A stretch of DNA of 55,608 nucleotides from Desulfatirhabdium butyrativorans DSM 18734 (GCF_000429925.1 NZ_AUCU01000034.1:1-55608), one strand, 5' to 3'. Positions 36,908 through 46,406 are shown, numbered from the stretch's first letter. Notes: generated by a model not told the origin, from the letters alone. Numbers and translations: made by a program.

Positions 36908-37738
36908 ATGCCGATTTTCCCTGAGAAATCATGGACGCCCGAAGGATGGACGGGCGGATTTTTTCTGATTGCAGGGCCATGCGTCATCGAAGATGCGGAA
37001 ACGACCAAAGCCATCGCCTCCTATCTGAAGGAGTTGACAGCAAGGCTTGGCATTTCCTTGGTGTTCAAGGCATCCTACGACAAGGCAAACCGGACATCTG
37101 CATTTTCCTATCGAGGCCCAGGACTCGAAAAAGGGCTCGCCATACTCGATGCCATTCGCAGGGACGTTGGTGTTCCTGTTCTCTCCGATGTGCATTCCGT
37201 TGCCGAAATGGCGCCTGCCGCCCAGGTGCTCGACATTCTGCAGATACCGGCTTTCTTGTGCAGGCAGACGGATATTCTGCAGGCTGCCGGTAGAACCGGA
37301 AAACCGATAAACGTGAAAAAAGGGCAGTTCCTGGCGCCCTGGGATATGCGGCATGTTATCGAAAAAATTCGTCAGGTCGGCAACCATCGCATCTTTTTGA
37401 CCGAGCGGGGAACACTATTCGGATACAACAGCCTCGTGGTCGATTTTCGTTCGATGGTCTGGATGAAGCAATTCGCCTGCCCGGTGGTTTTCGATGCCAC
37501 GCACAGTGTACAGATACCTGGCGGTCAGGGGGATCGCTCTGGAGGAGAGCGAGCGCTCGCACCTCATCTGGCAAGGGCAGCCGTTGCTGCAGGGGCGGAC
37601 GGCATTTTCATGGAAGTCCATCCCGATCCGGACAAGGCGCTCTGCGATGGGCCCAATTCGCTTGCGCTTCGTGATTTGCCTGAGCTTTTGAAGCAGTTGA
37701 AAACCATTTACGATATCCTGCATGTGCATGCACCCTGA
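36908..37738 (+). CDS. kdsA: 3-deoxy-8-phosphooctulonate (Kdo-8-P) synthase
   Basis: A 276-residue aldolase-type synthase joining arabinose-5-phosphate and PEP. Landmarks are FFLIAGPCVIEDAE, FKASYDKANRTS, DVHSVAEM, PAFLCRQTDIL, VKKGQFLAPWDM, TERGTLFGYNSLVVD, FDATHSVQIPGG and MEVHPDPDKALCDG. Absence of the metal-site cysteine could not be decided by eye. A GGAGAAG site precedes the ATG. It opens the Kdo/Lpt/rpoN gene run. Confidence 0.96.
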   Translation: MPIFPEKSWTPEGWTGGFFLIAGPCVIEDAETTKAIASYLKELTARLGISLVFKASYDKANRTSAFSYRGPGLEKGLAILDAIRRDVGVPVLSDVHSVAEMAPAAQVLDILQIPAFLCRQTDILQAAGRTGKPINVKKGQFLAPWDMRHVIEKIRQVGNHRIFLTERGTLFGYNSLVVDFRSMVWMKQFACPVVFDATHSVQIPGGQGDRSGGERALAPHLARAAVAAGADGIFMEVHPDPDKALCDGPNSLALRDLPELLKQLKTIYDILHVHAP

Positions 37739-37829
37739 TGGCGACTTATTGCGAAGGCATCAAAGAGGATGGACGCACAAAAATGAACAATGAACCGCAA
37801 AGACGCAAAGAACGCCAAGAAATACAATA

Positions 37830-37976
37830 TGTGTCTATGGCGATGCCGCAATTCCGGGCTACGGTGTTTTCACGATAACGGGAGGGGCTTTGCAGCTTCA
37901 GGTGATGGATCTGGAATCCGTATACGACGCTGTCTCATCCGAAGGTGACGGGAAGATGGAAGAAGGCGTGAAATGA
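37830..37976 (+). pseudogene. C-terminal remnant of an unidentified protein before kdsC
   Basis: One frame encodes CVYGDAAIPGYGVFTITGG, then LQLQVMDLESVYDAV and an acidic tail, ending with a TGA that overlaps the kdsC start (AATGA). The frame has no start codon before it loses sense, and upstream lies GCAAAGACGCAAAGAACGCC, a sequence type often found dispersed between genes. It may be what is left of a larger gene, or a short leader that couples translation to kdsC. I do not recognise the family. Confidence 0.4.
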
Positions 37977-38512
37977 TCGAACGAGCGGAAACCCGGGTGA
38001 TCGAACGTGCAAGACGAATCCGACTGCTTTTGCTGGATGTGGATGGTGTCTTGACTGACGGATCGATCATTTACGATGATGACGGCATCGAAACAAAAGT
38101 GTTCAATGTCAAGGACGGGATGGGTATCCGTCTGTTACAGATCGGCAACATCGAAGTGGGCATCGCTACCGGAAGGACATCGGGTGCCTTGGTTCATCGT
38201 TGCCGCAATCTGGGCATTACCCGTATTTTCCAGGGTCTGAAGAACAAAACGGTCGTTCTGGAAACCATACGAAACGATCTCGGACTGGCGGTAGATCAGA
38301 TCGCATTTGTCGGAGACGACCTGGTGGACATTGCCATCATGAAACGGGTAGGGCTGGCAATTGCAGTTGCTGACGCCCATGAAGCAGTCATCGATGTCAG
38401 TCACATGGTTTGCAGAGCTACGGGCGGTCATGGTGCTGTTCGAGAAGTTGCTGAATATATTCTGAAAGCCCAGAATCAATGGTACGATATTCTGAAGCGG
38501 TTTTCTGAATGA
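37973..38512 (+). CDS. kdsC: Kdo-8-phosphate phosphatase (HAD superfamily, KdsC type)
   Basis: A 179-residue C0-type HAD phosphatase. It holds LLLLDVDGVLTDGSI (motif I with both aspartates), ATGRTSGALVHR (motif II) and VGDDLVDIAIMKRVGLAIAVADA (motif IV). It removes phosphate from Kdo-8-P made by KdsA. Its start overlaps the preceding remnant and its stop overlaps lptC (ATGA). Confidence 0.93.
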   Translation: MIERAETRVIERARRIRLLLLDVDGVLTDGSIIYDDDGIETKVFNVKDGMGIRLLQIGNIEVGIATGRTSGALVHRCRNLGITRIFQGLKNKTVVLETIRNDLGLAVDQIAFVGDDLVDIAIMKRVGLAIAVADAHEAVIDVSHMVCRATGGHGAVREVAEYILKAQNQWYDILKRFSE

Positions 38513-39126
38513 TTCAGCCTTTTCGAAATTTTCTCCGGGCAGGCGGCATCTCCTCCTGGAACCGGCCGGAGCGCATCCGAAGCGCTTTGATCCTGGTGAT
38601 TGTCGCGACCATTGGATTGCTCATCGCGCTTTTTATCGGATATCGGCTGCTCAGGAGTGACCCGCAAAAGCTGATTTCATCGATTCAGCAGCAGGCCAGC
38701 ATGTCGATCGGAAAGGTCCATCAGGTATCGACCCGGGACGGTGTCAAGGAGTGGGTGCTGGACGCGGAATCGGCGCAAGTGGTTGACGAGGCCCGGAAAT
38801 TGATGTTAGAAGGAGTTTCAGTCGTTTATTTCCTTTCCAATGGGGATCAGGTTACCCTGAAAGGAAAGAACGGTTTTTTAAAAACGGACTCGAGCGATAT
38901 CGAAGTATTCGGTGATGTTGTTGTGACCTATCAAACCTACCGGCTTGAAACCGCCAGACTGCTGTATGATCACGGGCAACGCCAGATTACCTGCCCGACA
39001 CAGGTGGTGCTGACCAGTGAAACTTCGGTGTTGACGGCGGATTCCATGTCTTTCGATCTCAATCAAAACCGTTCTTCTTTTGAAGGCAATGTCGAGGTGA
39101 TTTTTCATGAGCATATTCGCATGTAG
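38509..39126 (+). CDS. lptC: LPS export ABC transporter periplasmic protein LptC
   Basis: 205 residues with a short cytoplasmic start, one membrane helix (about 23-46, ALILVIVATIGLLIALFIG) and a periplasmic beta-jellyroll part (DGVKEWVLDAESAQVVDE; NGDQVTLKGKNGFLKTDSSDIEVFGDVVVT). This is the LptC layout of the Lpt bridge that carries lipopolysaccharide from LptB2FG to LptA. It overlaps kdsC by four bases and lptA by 20. Confidence 0.9.
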   Translation: MIQPFRNFLRAGGISSWNRPERIRSALILVIVATIGLLIALFIGYRLLRSDPQKLISSIQQQASMSIGKVHQVSTRDGVKEWVLDAESAQVVDEARKLMLEGVSVVYFLSNGDQVTLKGKNGFLKTDSSDIEVFGDVVVTYQTYRLETARLLYDHGQRQITCPTQVVLTSETSVLTADSMSFDLNQNRSSFEGNVEVIFHEHIRM

Positions 39127-39679
39127 TCGGCAAGGGATGTTCCGGAGCATGGCGTTTCTGACCGTGTGCTTGTTTTCGATTGCAGGATACGCTTTGGCTG
39201 ACGATAAGCCGCTCGCCGGGGCAGGAGCGGACAAGGAAAGTGAACGGATTCACATCACATCGGACAGCCTTGTAACGGACAACAATGCCAATTATGCGGA
39301 ATTTATCGGTAATGTCAGTGCTACCCAGGGTACGACACTGATCACATCCGATAAATTGCGCATTTACTATCAGGTGGCCGGCTCCGGAAAAGAGAAAAAG
39401 ATCACCAGCCAGGACGCCGTCAAAAGAATCGTTGCCACAGGTAATGTGACCATTCGTTTTGATAACAAAGTGGCTGTTACAGAACAGGCCGAATATATTA
39501 CTGATTCCGGAATGATCATTCTGACGGGGGCGAATTCGCGGGTGACAAGCGGCTCGAATTATGTATCGGGGGACAAGATCACCCTGTATCGAAATCAGGA
39601 CAAGGTGACTGTCGAGCGCAGCAAGGACAAGCGGGTCGAAGCCGTATTCTATCCGAGTGAACAAGGCCAGAAGCCTTGA
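39107..39679 (+). CDS. lptA: Lipopolysaccharide transport periplasmic protein LptA
   Basis: 190 residues with a signal peptide (FRSMAFLTVCLFSIAGYALA, cleavage near residue 31) and the OstA-like jellyroll repeats: ITSDSLVTDNNANYAEFIGNV, KRIVATGNVTIRF and AEYITDSGMIILTG. It bridges the periplasm between LptC and LptD. It overlaps lptC upstream and ends four bases into lptB. Confidence 0.93.
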   Translation: MSIFACSRQGMFRSMAFLTVCLFSIAGYALADDKPLAGAGADKESERIHITSDSLVTDNNANYAEFIGNVSATQGTTLITSDKLRIYYQVAGSGKEKKITSQDAVKRIVATGNVTIRFDNKVAVTEQAEYITDSGMIILTGANSRVTSGSNYVSGDKITLYRNQDKVTVERSKDKRVEAVFYPSEQGQKP

Positions 39680-40401
39680 GCAGTCTGTTGAGTCTTGTCG
39701 ATCTGGTAAAGACCTATGGCGGCAGAAAAGTCGTCGATCGTGCCAGCATCCGGATATCCGGCAATCGTGTAGTCGGCTTGCTGGGTCCGAATGGCGCCGG
39801 GAAAACGACCACTTTCTATATGGCCGTCGGCATGATCAAACCGGACAGCGGTACCGTATCGCTCGATGGCGAGGAAGTGACCCGGTTGCCGATGTATCAG
39901 CGTGCAAGAAAGGGTATCGGCTATCTTCCCCAGGAAACGTCCGTGTTCCGGAAGCTGAGCGTGCGGGAGAATATTCTCGTCGTTCTGGAATATCTCGGGC
40001 TTCCCGATCATGAAATGCAGGATCGTGCCGATCATCTGCTCGATGAGCTGGGTATACGCAATCTCGAACACCAGCGCGCCAGTTCGCTTTCCGGTGGAGA
40101 AAGGCGAAGGCTTGAAATTGCCAGGGCCCTGAGTACGAAACCCGCATTCATTTTGCTTGATGAACCATTCGCAGGGATCGATCCGCTGGCAGTCATCGAC
40201 ATCAAAAACATCATCGGTCATTTGCGGAATAAAGGCATTGGCATCCTGATTTCAGATCACAATGTGCGGGAAACGCTCGGGGTTTGCGATGAGGCCTATA
40301 TTTTGAGCGAAGGCAAGGTGATCGAGCACGGCGTTCCGGAAACCATTGCGGCAAGCCCCGTATGCCGAAAGATCTATCTTGGCGAGGATTTTACCCTGTA
40401 G
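39676..40401 (+). CDS. lptB: LPS export ABC transporter ATP-binding protein LptB
   Basis: 241 residues starting at TTG 39676, which overlaps the lptA stop (TTGA). Walker A GPNGAGKTT, Q-loop LPQETSVFRKL, signature SLSGGERRRLEIARAL, Walker B FILLDEPFAGIDPLA and the H-loop SDHNVRETL are all intact. It powers LPS extraction. lptF and lptG are not in the window. The gene order lptC-lptA-lptB-rpoN-hpf-ptsN-rapZ is classical. Confidence 0.96.
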   Translation: MSSLLSLVDLVKTYGGRKVVDRASIRISGNRVVGLLGPNGAGKTTTFYMAVGMIKPDSGTVSLDGEEVTRLPMYQRARKGIGYLPQETSVFRKLSVRENILVVLEYLGLPDHEMQDRADHLLDELGIRNLEHQRASSLSGGERRRLEIARALSTKPAFILLDEPFAGIDPLAVIDIKNIIGHLRNKGIGILISDHNVRETLGVCDEAYILSEGKVIEHGVPETIAASPVCRKIYLGEDFTL

Positions 40402-40472
40402 TTTTCTCAAACGGTCCTTTTCAGATGAAGTGGTTGGCATAACAGATACTCTTTTGGGAACCTCCTGAGGAT

Positions 40473-41921
40473 ATGGCACTCGAATTACGTCAAAACCTGA
40501 AGCTGGAACAACGACTTGTGCTGACTCCGCAATTGCAGATGGCCATCAAGCTGCTGCAGTTGTCTCGGCTTGAGCTTGTCAGCAAAATTCAGCAAGAGCT
40601 GATGGAAAATCCGGCACTGGAGGAAGCGACCGAAATCAGCGGCGAAGATTCTCAGGAAGTCTTGACCGCGGAGCCTTTGGTTGCAGACGGAAATGCCGGG
40701 GACGCGTTCAGTGCCGAATCCGATCCGGTTCAAACGGGGCCCGAGGATATCGATTGGAGCAGCTACCTGAACGAATACACGGCGGGTGGAAAATACCGGC
40801 TGGAATTCGAGCAGAAGGAGGCGCCCAATTACGAGGCATTTGTTCCGCTCAAAGAGAGCCTGAGCGATCATTTGCGGTGGCAGTTACGGCTTTCATCCCT
40901 GAGTGACGCCGAATATGCGGCGGGCGAATGTATTGTCGGCAACGTGAATTCGGACGGATATCTCGAGCTGGATATCGATGAGATCGCCGAGCAATGCCAG
41001 CAGCCGCAGGATGTCATCCAGCGAGTCCTCAAGATCGTTCAGGATTTCGATCCGCCCGGGGTTTGTGCCCGGAACCTCAAGGAATGTCTGTTGATTCAGG
41101 TCCATCGCCTGGGGCTCGGTGATTCCATCGTCTGCAAAATTATCGAAAACCACCTGCATCACGTAGAAGTCAAACGATACAACGCCATCTGCAGCGCGCT
41201 TGGGGCCAGTATGGAGGAAGTTGTCGCTGCCGTTGAAATCATTCGGGATCTCGAACCCAAACCCGGAAGAGCCTACAACAACGATCAGCCGCATTATATC
41301 ACCCCCGATATATACGTATCCAAGGTAGATGAGGAATTTGTCATTCTTCTCAACGATGACGGACTGCCAAGGCTCCGGATCAGCGGTCTTTTCCGGGATG
41401 GCGCCGACCAGTTTCACACGGCATCGGAAGGCGCAAAACAGTACATGCAGGAGAAGATGCGATCGGCCACATGGTTGATTCGCAGCATTCATCAACGCCA
41501 GAAGACCATCTACCGGGTGATGGAAAGCATCCTGAAATTGCAGCGGGATTTTTTCGAAAAGGGCATGGCTTATCTAAAACCCATGATCTTGCGGGATGTG
41601 GCTGAAGATATCGGCATGCATGAGTCCACGATCAGCAGGGTCACCACCAACAAGTATGTGCATACGCCGCACGGCATTTTCGAGCTGAAATTCTTTTTCA
41701 ACAATTCGATCCAGCGTATGGATGGGGATGTGGTGGCATCGGCGGTCGTTGCCCAGAAAATTCGGCAACTGGTCGAATCAGAAGATCCGAGAAAGCCGCT
41801 AAGTGATGAAAAAATTGCGGCAATGCTCAAGAAATCCAACATCAACCTTGCCCGGCGAACCGTTGGAAAATACCGGGACATGCTGAAGATCCTACCTTCG
41901 ACCCATCGAAAACGCATTTAA
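40473..41921 (+). CDS. rpoN: RNA polymerase sigma-54 factor
   Basis: 482 residues. Region I is glutamine/leucine-rich (LEQRLVLTPQLQMAIKLLQ), region II acidic, and region III contains the core-binding part, a helix-turn-helix (DVAEDIGMHESTISRVTTNK) and the RpoN box ARRTVGKYRDML near the C-terminus. Sigma-54 recognises -24/-12 promoters and needs AAA+ activators; the window contains no activator gene. A GGAACCTCC-type leader precedes the ATG. Confidence 0.96.
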   Translation: MALELRQNLKLEQRLVLTPQLQMAIKLLQLSRLELVSKIQQELMENPALEEATEISGEDSQEVLTAEPLVADGNAGDAFSAESDPVQTGPEDIDWSSYLNEYTAGGKYRLEFEQKEAPNYEAFVPLKESLSDHLRWQLRLSSLSDAEYAAGECIVGNVNSDGYLELDIDEIAEQCQQPQDVIQRVLKIVQDFDPPGVCARNLKECLLIQVHRLGLGDSIVCKIIENHLHHVEVKRYNAICSALGASMEEVVAAVEIIRDLEPKPGRAYNNDQPHYITPDIYVSKVDEEFVILLNDDGLPRLRISGLFRDGADQFHTASEGAKQYMQEKMRSATWLIRSIHQRQKTIYRVMESILKLQRDFFEKGMAYLKPMILRDVAEDIGMHESTISRVTTNKYVHTPHGIFELKFFFNNSIQRMDGDVVASAVVAQKIRQLVESEDPRKPLSDEKIAAMLKKSNINLARRTVGKYRDMLKILPSTHRKRI

Positions 41922-41965
41922 CCTGTTGTACAGTCAAAATTCATATCCAAAGGAGACAGTGCTTC

Positions 41966-42499
41966 ATGCAGACATCCGTGACATTCAAGAACATCGAATC
42001 CTCCGAACACCTGAGTGCCTATGTCGCGAATAAACTCAATCGATTCGACAAATACCTTGACAATCCTGCCGAGGCAAACGTCGTGCTGTCCGTAGAAAAA
42101 TTCCGCCATATCGCGGAAATCAGCATAGTTGGAGACCGGTTGAGCATTTATGGAAAGGAAGAGACATCCGACATGTACTCTGCCATCGATATGGTGCTCG
42201 ACAAGATCGAAAAACAGATCAAAAAGAACAAGGAAAAGGTCAAGGACCGCCGGACCGGGGCAAAGGGCAGATCCCGCGCGGAAGCGACGGATGCCTTCGT
42301 TGTGAGTGAAAATCAGGACAGCGTCCAGGTGATACCCGAGCCCATTGAATACAAGCCGATGGATGTAGATGAAGCTTTGATGCAGATGGATTTGGATAAC
42401 GAAACGTTTTTTGTGTTTACCAATGCGAGAACGGATCGGGTCAACGTGCTCTACAGGCGTAAAGACGGAAATTTCGGCTTGATTCAACCCAGCAATTGA
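41966..42499 (+). CDS. hpf: Ribosome hibernation promoting factor (long form)
   Basis: 177 residues. The N-terminal S30EA/HPF domain (1-100) shows FKNIESSEHLSAYVANKLNR and the basic helix KIEKQIKKNKEKVKDR. After a linker the C-terminal dimerisation domain (about 118-177) is present, IPEPIEYKPMDVDEAL and NVLYRRKDGNFGLI, which makes this the long type that forms 100S ribosome dimers. It follows rpoN with an AAAGGAGAC site, as in many Proteobacteria. Confidence 0.94.
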   Translation: MQTSVTFKNIESSEHLSAYVANKLNRFDKYLDNPAEANVVLSVEKFRHIAEISIVGDRLSIYGKEETSDMYSAIDMVLDKIEKQIKKNKEKVKDRRTGAKGRSRAEATDAFVVSENQDSVQVIPEPIEYKPMDVDEALMQMDLDNETFFVFTNARTDRVNVLYRRKDGNFGLIQPSN

Positions 42500-42652
42500 G
42501 CGTGCGGCCAACCTCCCGATGACCAGGTGTTTTTCAACGGAACGACCGGGAGGGTTCAGCCCCGTCTATTTTGATCGGTTTCACGCTTCGATGGGACGCA
42601 ATTTCGCAATCGAAGTTTCGGTATCAACAATGTTTTCTCGGAAGGCCTTTCA

Positions 42653-43114
42653 ATGAAACTCACTGATGTACTCCTGCCAGGGTCCGTTGTGATGGATCTT
42701 GCGGCGAGAGAGAAGGTCAGTGCCATTCAGGAATTGGCAACATCAGCGGCCAGGGTGAGCGGCGTACGGCTCGATGACATGATCCGGGTCATACTCGAAC
42801 GGGAAAAGTTGGGTTCGACCGGTATCGGCAAAGGGGTTGCCATTCCGCATGGAAAACTCAAATCGATTCGCCATCCGATTCTCGGTTTCGGGTTGAGCCG
42901 AGCAGGTGTTGATTTCGACGCCCTGGATGGCCTTCCGGTCTATCTGTTTTTCCTGTTGATTACACCGGAAAACGAACCAGGAATCCACATCAAGCTTCTT
43001 TCCCAGATAGCCAAGCTGATGAAAAACGACATCATCAAGGACCGATTGCGTCAATCGAGTCAGCCCCAGCAAATCATCGATATCCTGCGTTCGGAGGAAG
43101 AATCCATTCCGTGA
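42653..43114 (+). CDS. ptsN: PTS IIA-like nitrogen regulatory protein
   Basis: 153 residues with the mannitol/fructose-type EIIA fold. The phosphorylated histidine is in GVAIPHGKLKS (about residue 65), and VYLFFLLITPENEPGIHIKLLSQIAKLM follows. PtsN takes phosphate from the nitrogen PTS and signals to potassium transport and stress systems. Its last bases overlap the rapZ start (GTGA). The 150 bases upstream contain only an inverted CCTCCCG/CGGGAGG repeat without a T-run. Confidence 0.94.
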   Translation: MKLTDVLLPGSVVMDLAAREKVSAIQELATSAARVSGVRLDDMIRVILEREKLGSTGIGKGVAIPHGKLKSIRHPILGFGLSRAGVDFDALDGLPVYLFFLLITPENEPGIHIKLLSQIAKLMKNDIIKDRLRQSSQPQQIIDILRSEEESIP

Positions 43115-44019
43115 CATTCGATACGGACACCCGAATTCCATCTGACGAAAAGCCGGCATTGTTCATCATTACCGGTCTGTCAGGGTCCGGCAAGAGCACA
43201 GCCATGACCGCATTCGAGGATGCGGGGTATTATTGTGTGGACAACATGCCTGTCAAGCTCCTGCCTGTTCTGCTCGAAACACCGCCGGTTACGGATGAAA
43301 CGCCGGCTGGCGTGACGTGCGTCATGGATATTCGGGAAAAAGGATTTCTGAGCCATTACAAGGATGTTTTTCAGGTGTTGCGCAGCACGGGGCAATCGTT
43401 TCAGCTCCTCTTTTTCGAAGCGGAAGAGCCTGTACTGATTCAGCGTTACAGTCAAACGAGAAGGCAGCATCCCCTTGCCATGGGCAAGAGCCTTGTTGAG
43501 AGTATACGGATCGAAAGGCAACAACTCGAGCCGTTGCGAAAAGAAGCCGATCAACTGATCGATACCACCCGGATGAACGTACATGAGTTGAAAGCCATGG
43601 TGCGGGGAATAGCTGATCGGGGTAAAAGTTACAAGGCGATGCGCATTCTGCTGATGTCCTTCGGTTTCAAATACGGCATCCCGCTCAATTCGGACCTGGT
43701 CATGGATGTACGCTTTCTTCCGAATCCGTTTTTCGTTCCGGAGCTCAAAGCGCTGGATGGCAGAGATCGGACACTCCGCAGCTACGTATTCCAGGAAGCG
43801 GAATCGACAGAATTTCTCGAGCGATACGGCGCATTTCTGGTAGGACTGATTCCGCTCTATGAAAGGGAAGGAAAATCCTATCTGACCATATCGATCGGAT
43901 GCACGGGAGGAAGACACCGGTCCGTAGCGGTATGTGAAGAATTGTATGAACGATTGCGAAGTGCTTTTCCCGGTATGACAATCGATATCATTCATCGTGA
44001 TATCGAACAGGAAGTATAA
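43111..44019 (+). CDS. rapZ: RNase adapter protein / nucleotide-binding protein RapZ
   Basis: 302 residues from GTG 43111. Walker A ITGLSGSGKSTAM and a Walker B-like region (VMDIREKGFLSHY) form the N-terminal kinase-like part. The C-terminal domain has VMDVRFLPNPFFVPEL and SIGCTGGRHRSVAVCEEL, the conserved cysteine/histidine signature. In E. coli RapZ senses glucosamine-6-phosphate and delivers sRNA to RNase E; in this phylum the role is unproven. Confidence 0.95.
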   Translation: MTFDTDTRIPSDEKPALFIITGLSGSGKSTAMTAFEDAGYYCVDNMPVKLLPVLLETPPVTDETPAGVTCVMDIREKGFLSHYKDVFQVLRSTGQSFQLLFFEAEEPVLIQRYSQTRRQHPLAMGKSLVESIRIERQQLEPLRKEADQLIDTTRMNVHELKAMVRGIADRGKSYKAMRILLMSFGFKYGIPLNSDLVMDVRFLPNPFFVPELKALDGRDRTLRSYVFQEAESTEFLERYGAFLVGLIPLYEREGKSYLTISIGCTGGRHRSVAVCEELYERLRSAFPGMTIDIIHRDIEQEV

Positions 44020-44060
44020 ACCATGAGGCAATTTGTCAACGCAGTGATGGGAGCAAGGCC

Positions 44061-44492
44061 ATGATAGGTGTTCTGATTGTGACGCACAGCAACCTGGGCG
44101 CGGCCCTGATCGAGGCTACCCAATTTATAGCAGGCAGCGTTCCCGACAAACTGGAAGCTGTTTCCATCGATATTCGGGAGGATGCCGAAATGCTTCGAAA
44201 GAAGATCGCGGCTGCCATCAAACGGCTTGACAGCCGGGAAGGCATCCTCATTCTAACCGACATGTTCGGTGGGACACCTTCCAATCTGAGCTACTCTTTC
44301 TTGGAGGAGGGCAAGGTGGAAGTGATTTCCGGTGTGAATCTGCCCATGGTGATTCGTGCGGAAACGCTGCGCAAGGATATCGGCCTGAGCGAGCTGGCCC
44401 AAAAAATCGAGACATTCGGCAAGAAGAGCATTTCACTGGCCAGCGGTATACTGAAAGGGAACAAGAAGGCATCCGGGAGTAAAGAGGAATGA
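44061..44492 (+). CDS. PTS mannose/fructose-type EIIA domain protein
   Basis: 143 residues of the EIIA-Man (ManX N-terminal) fold. The active histidine is in IVTHSNLGAALIEA near residue 9, and ILILTDMFGGTPSNL is the signature strand-loop. As a stand-alone EIIA after ptsN and rapZ it is a typical regulatory PTS element of Desulfobacterota, which often lack sugar-transporting EIIC/D; no EIIBC genes are in the window. The C-terminal 20 residues are lysine-rich. Confidence 0.9.
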   Translation: MIGVLIVTHSNLGAALIEATQFIAGSVPDKLEAVSIDIREDAEMLRKKIAAAIKRLDSREGILILTDMFGGTPSNLSYSFLEEGKVEVISGVNLPMVIRAETLRKDIGLSELAQKIETFGKKSISLASGILKGNKKASGSKEE

Positions 44493-44576
44493 CGGGTCAC
44501 GGGAAGTGAAACCACAACGCTGGATGGCTGAATGGGATAGAGATGGCCGTCCGGATACGGAGAAAGGATGGTTACG

Positions 44577-45581
44577 ATGACAATCAGAATGGGGATCAAC
44601 GGATTCGGCAGAATTGGAAGGCTCGTCTTCAGGGCGACAAGGAAAAGACCCGAAATCGAGGTGGTAGCCATCAACGATTTGTCCGATTCGGCAACCATTG
44701 CGCATTTGCTGACCTATGATTCGGTCCATGGCAGGATGGATTCCGTTGCGGTTGCCAAAGAGGGGGCGATCGAAGTCGACGGAAAGACGGTTGCGGTCAC
44801 GAGCGTGCGGGATCCGGCACAGCTCAAATGGGGAGAACTGGGTGTGGATGTTGTGGCGGAATGTACAGGGCTTTTCACCAGTGCGGAAAACGCCCGAAAG
44901 CATCTCGAGGCAGGTGCAAAGAAAGTCATCATTTCGGCGCCGGCCAAAGATCCCGACATCACCATCGTGATGGGTGTCAATTCGACGCATTACGATCCCA
45001 GACAGCACCACATCATCTCCAATGCCTCCTGCACCACCAATTGCCTTGCCCCGGTGGCAAAAGTCCTGCTCGAGCGCTTCGGTATCCGGCGGGGTCTGAT
45101 GACGACCGTTCATTCCTATACCGGCGATCAGCGGCTGATCGATTATCCGCACAAGGATCTGCGCCGGGCGCGGGCTGCCGCGCTTTCCATGATACCGACA
45201 ACAACGGGTGCGGCAAAGGCGGTTGCGCTGGTGCTGCCGGAATTGAAAGGAAAACTCAACGGTCTGGCCATTCGGGTGCCCACACCCAATGTTTCCATCG
45301 TGGACGTGGTGGTGACCGTGGAAAAATCCGGATTGACGGTTGCCGACATCAATCAGGCCCTGAAACAGGCTTCCGAGGAGTCGCTTCGCGGGATTCTCGG
45401 ATACAGCGAATTGCCGCTCGTTTCTTCCGATTTCAATGGCATCACCCTTTCGTCCATTGTCGATGCGCCTTCGACATTCGTCATCGACGATATGGTCAAG
45501 GTGTTGTCCTGGTATGACAATGAAATGGGATATTCGACCCGGATGGTCGATCTCATTGCCATGGTCGGGGAAACCCTGTAA
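44577..45581 (+). CDS. gap: Type I glyceraldehyde-3-phosphate dehydrogenase
   Basis: 334 residues from ATG 44577, which has an AAAGGA site eight bases upstream; ATG 44568 lies directly on that site and is unlikely. GINGFGRIGRLVFR is the NAD-binding loop, ISNASCTTNCLAPV holds the catalytic cysteine, and SWYDNEMGYSTRMVD is near the C-terminus. It interconverts glyceraldehyde-3-phosphate and 1,3-bisphosphoglycerate. Followed by tpiA without pgk between. Confidence 0.97.
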   Translation: MTIRMGINGFGRIGRLVFRATRKRPEIEVVAINDLSDSATIAHLLTYDSVHGRMDSVAVAKEGAIEVDGKTVAVTSVRDPAQLKWGELGVDVVAECTGLFTSAENARKHLEAGAKKVIISAPAKDPDITIVMGVNSTHYDPRQHHIISNASCTTNCLAPVAKVLLERFGIRRGLMTTVHSYTGDQRLIDYPHKDLRRARAAALSMIPTTTGAAKAVALVLPELKGKLNGLAIRVPTPNVSIVDVVVTVEKSGLTVADINQALKQASEESLRGILGYSELPLVSSDFNGITLSSIVDAPSTFVIDDMVKVLSWYDNEMGYSTRMVDLIAMVGETL

Positions 45582-45644
45582 GGCACGAGTCCGCACTTTT
45601 CAGGGATGGAATGGCACTGGAAATCATCGGGGGGAATGCGTCAG

Positions 45645-46406
45645 ATGGAAAGAAGACCGCTTGTCGCCGCCAATTGGAAAATGTACAAGACCGTTGCGGA
45701 AGCCGTGGATACGGCGCACAGGATGTGCCAGAGAATAGCCGCCGATGCGGTTGCAGAAGTCATGGTCGCACCCACCTTCGTTTCGCTGGCAGGTGTTGGG
45801 GATGCCATCCGCGGATCGAACATTGTTCTGGGCGCCCAGAACATGCATTGGGAAAAGGAGGGGGCTTTCACGGGGGAAGTGTCTGCCGCCATGCTCCAAT
45901 CGGTCGGGTGCCGGTATGTGATCCTCGGGCATTCGGAACGGCGGCAGTTTTTCGGGGAAACCGATCAGTCGATTCATCGGAAAATCGTATCGGCGTTTCA
46001 GGCCGGATTGGTTCCCGTCTTTTGCATCGGCGAGACGGAAGCCGAGCGCGATTCACCTCAGACCTTTGCCGTGCTGGAAAGGCAGCTTGGTGGTGGTCTG
46101 GGGCAATTGAATGATGAAGAGATCCAATCCCTGGTCATTGCCTATGAGCCGGTCTGGGCCATCGGCACCGGAAAGACCGCATCCAACGATCAGATTCAGG
46201 AAGTCCATGCCTTTTTACGGCGATATCTTGCGGATCAATACAACAATGCGCTTGCAAAATCGATCCGAATTCTGTATGGTGGCAGCGTCAAACCCGGGAA
46301 CGCCACGCAGATTCTTGCGCTTCCGGATGTCGATGGTGCCCTGGTCGGTGGGGCGAGTCTCGATGCGGAATCCTTTGCCCGTATCGTCGAGTCTTGCCCG
46401 GGATGA
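45645..46406 (+). CDS. tpiA: Triose-phosphate isomerase
   Basis: 253 residues from ATG 45645 (MERRPLVAANWKMYKT); longer in-frame starts upstream lack support. Catalytic features: NWKM lysine, ILGHSERR histidine, AYEPVWAIGTGKTAS with the catalytic glutamate and loop 6, and YGGSVKPGN for phosphate binding. Co-directional with gap and secG. Confidence 0.97.
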   Translation: MERRPLVAANWKMYKTVAEAVDTAHRMCQRIAADAVAEVMVAPTFVSLAGVGDAIRGSNIVLGAQNMHWEKEGAFTGEVSAAMLQSVGCRYVILGHSERRQFFGETDQSIHRKIVSAFQAGLVPVFCIGETEAERDSPQTFAVLERQLGGGLGQLNDEEIQSLVIAYEPVWAIGTGKTASNDQIQEVHAFLRRYLADQYNNALAKSIRILYGGSVKPGNATQILALPDVDGALVGGASLDAESFARIVESCPG

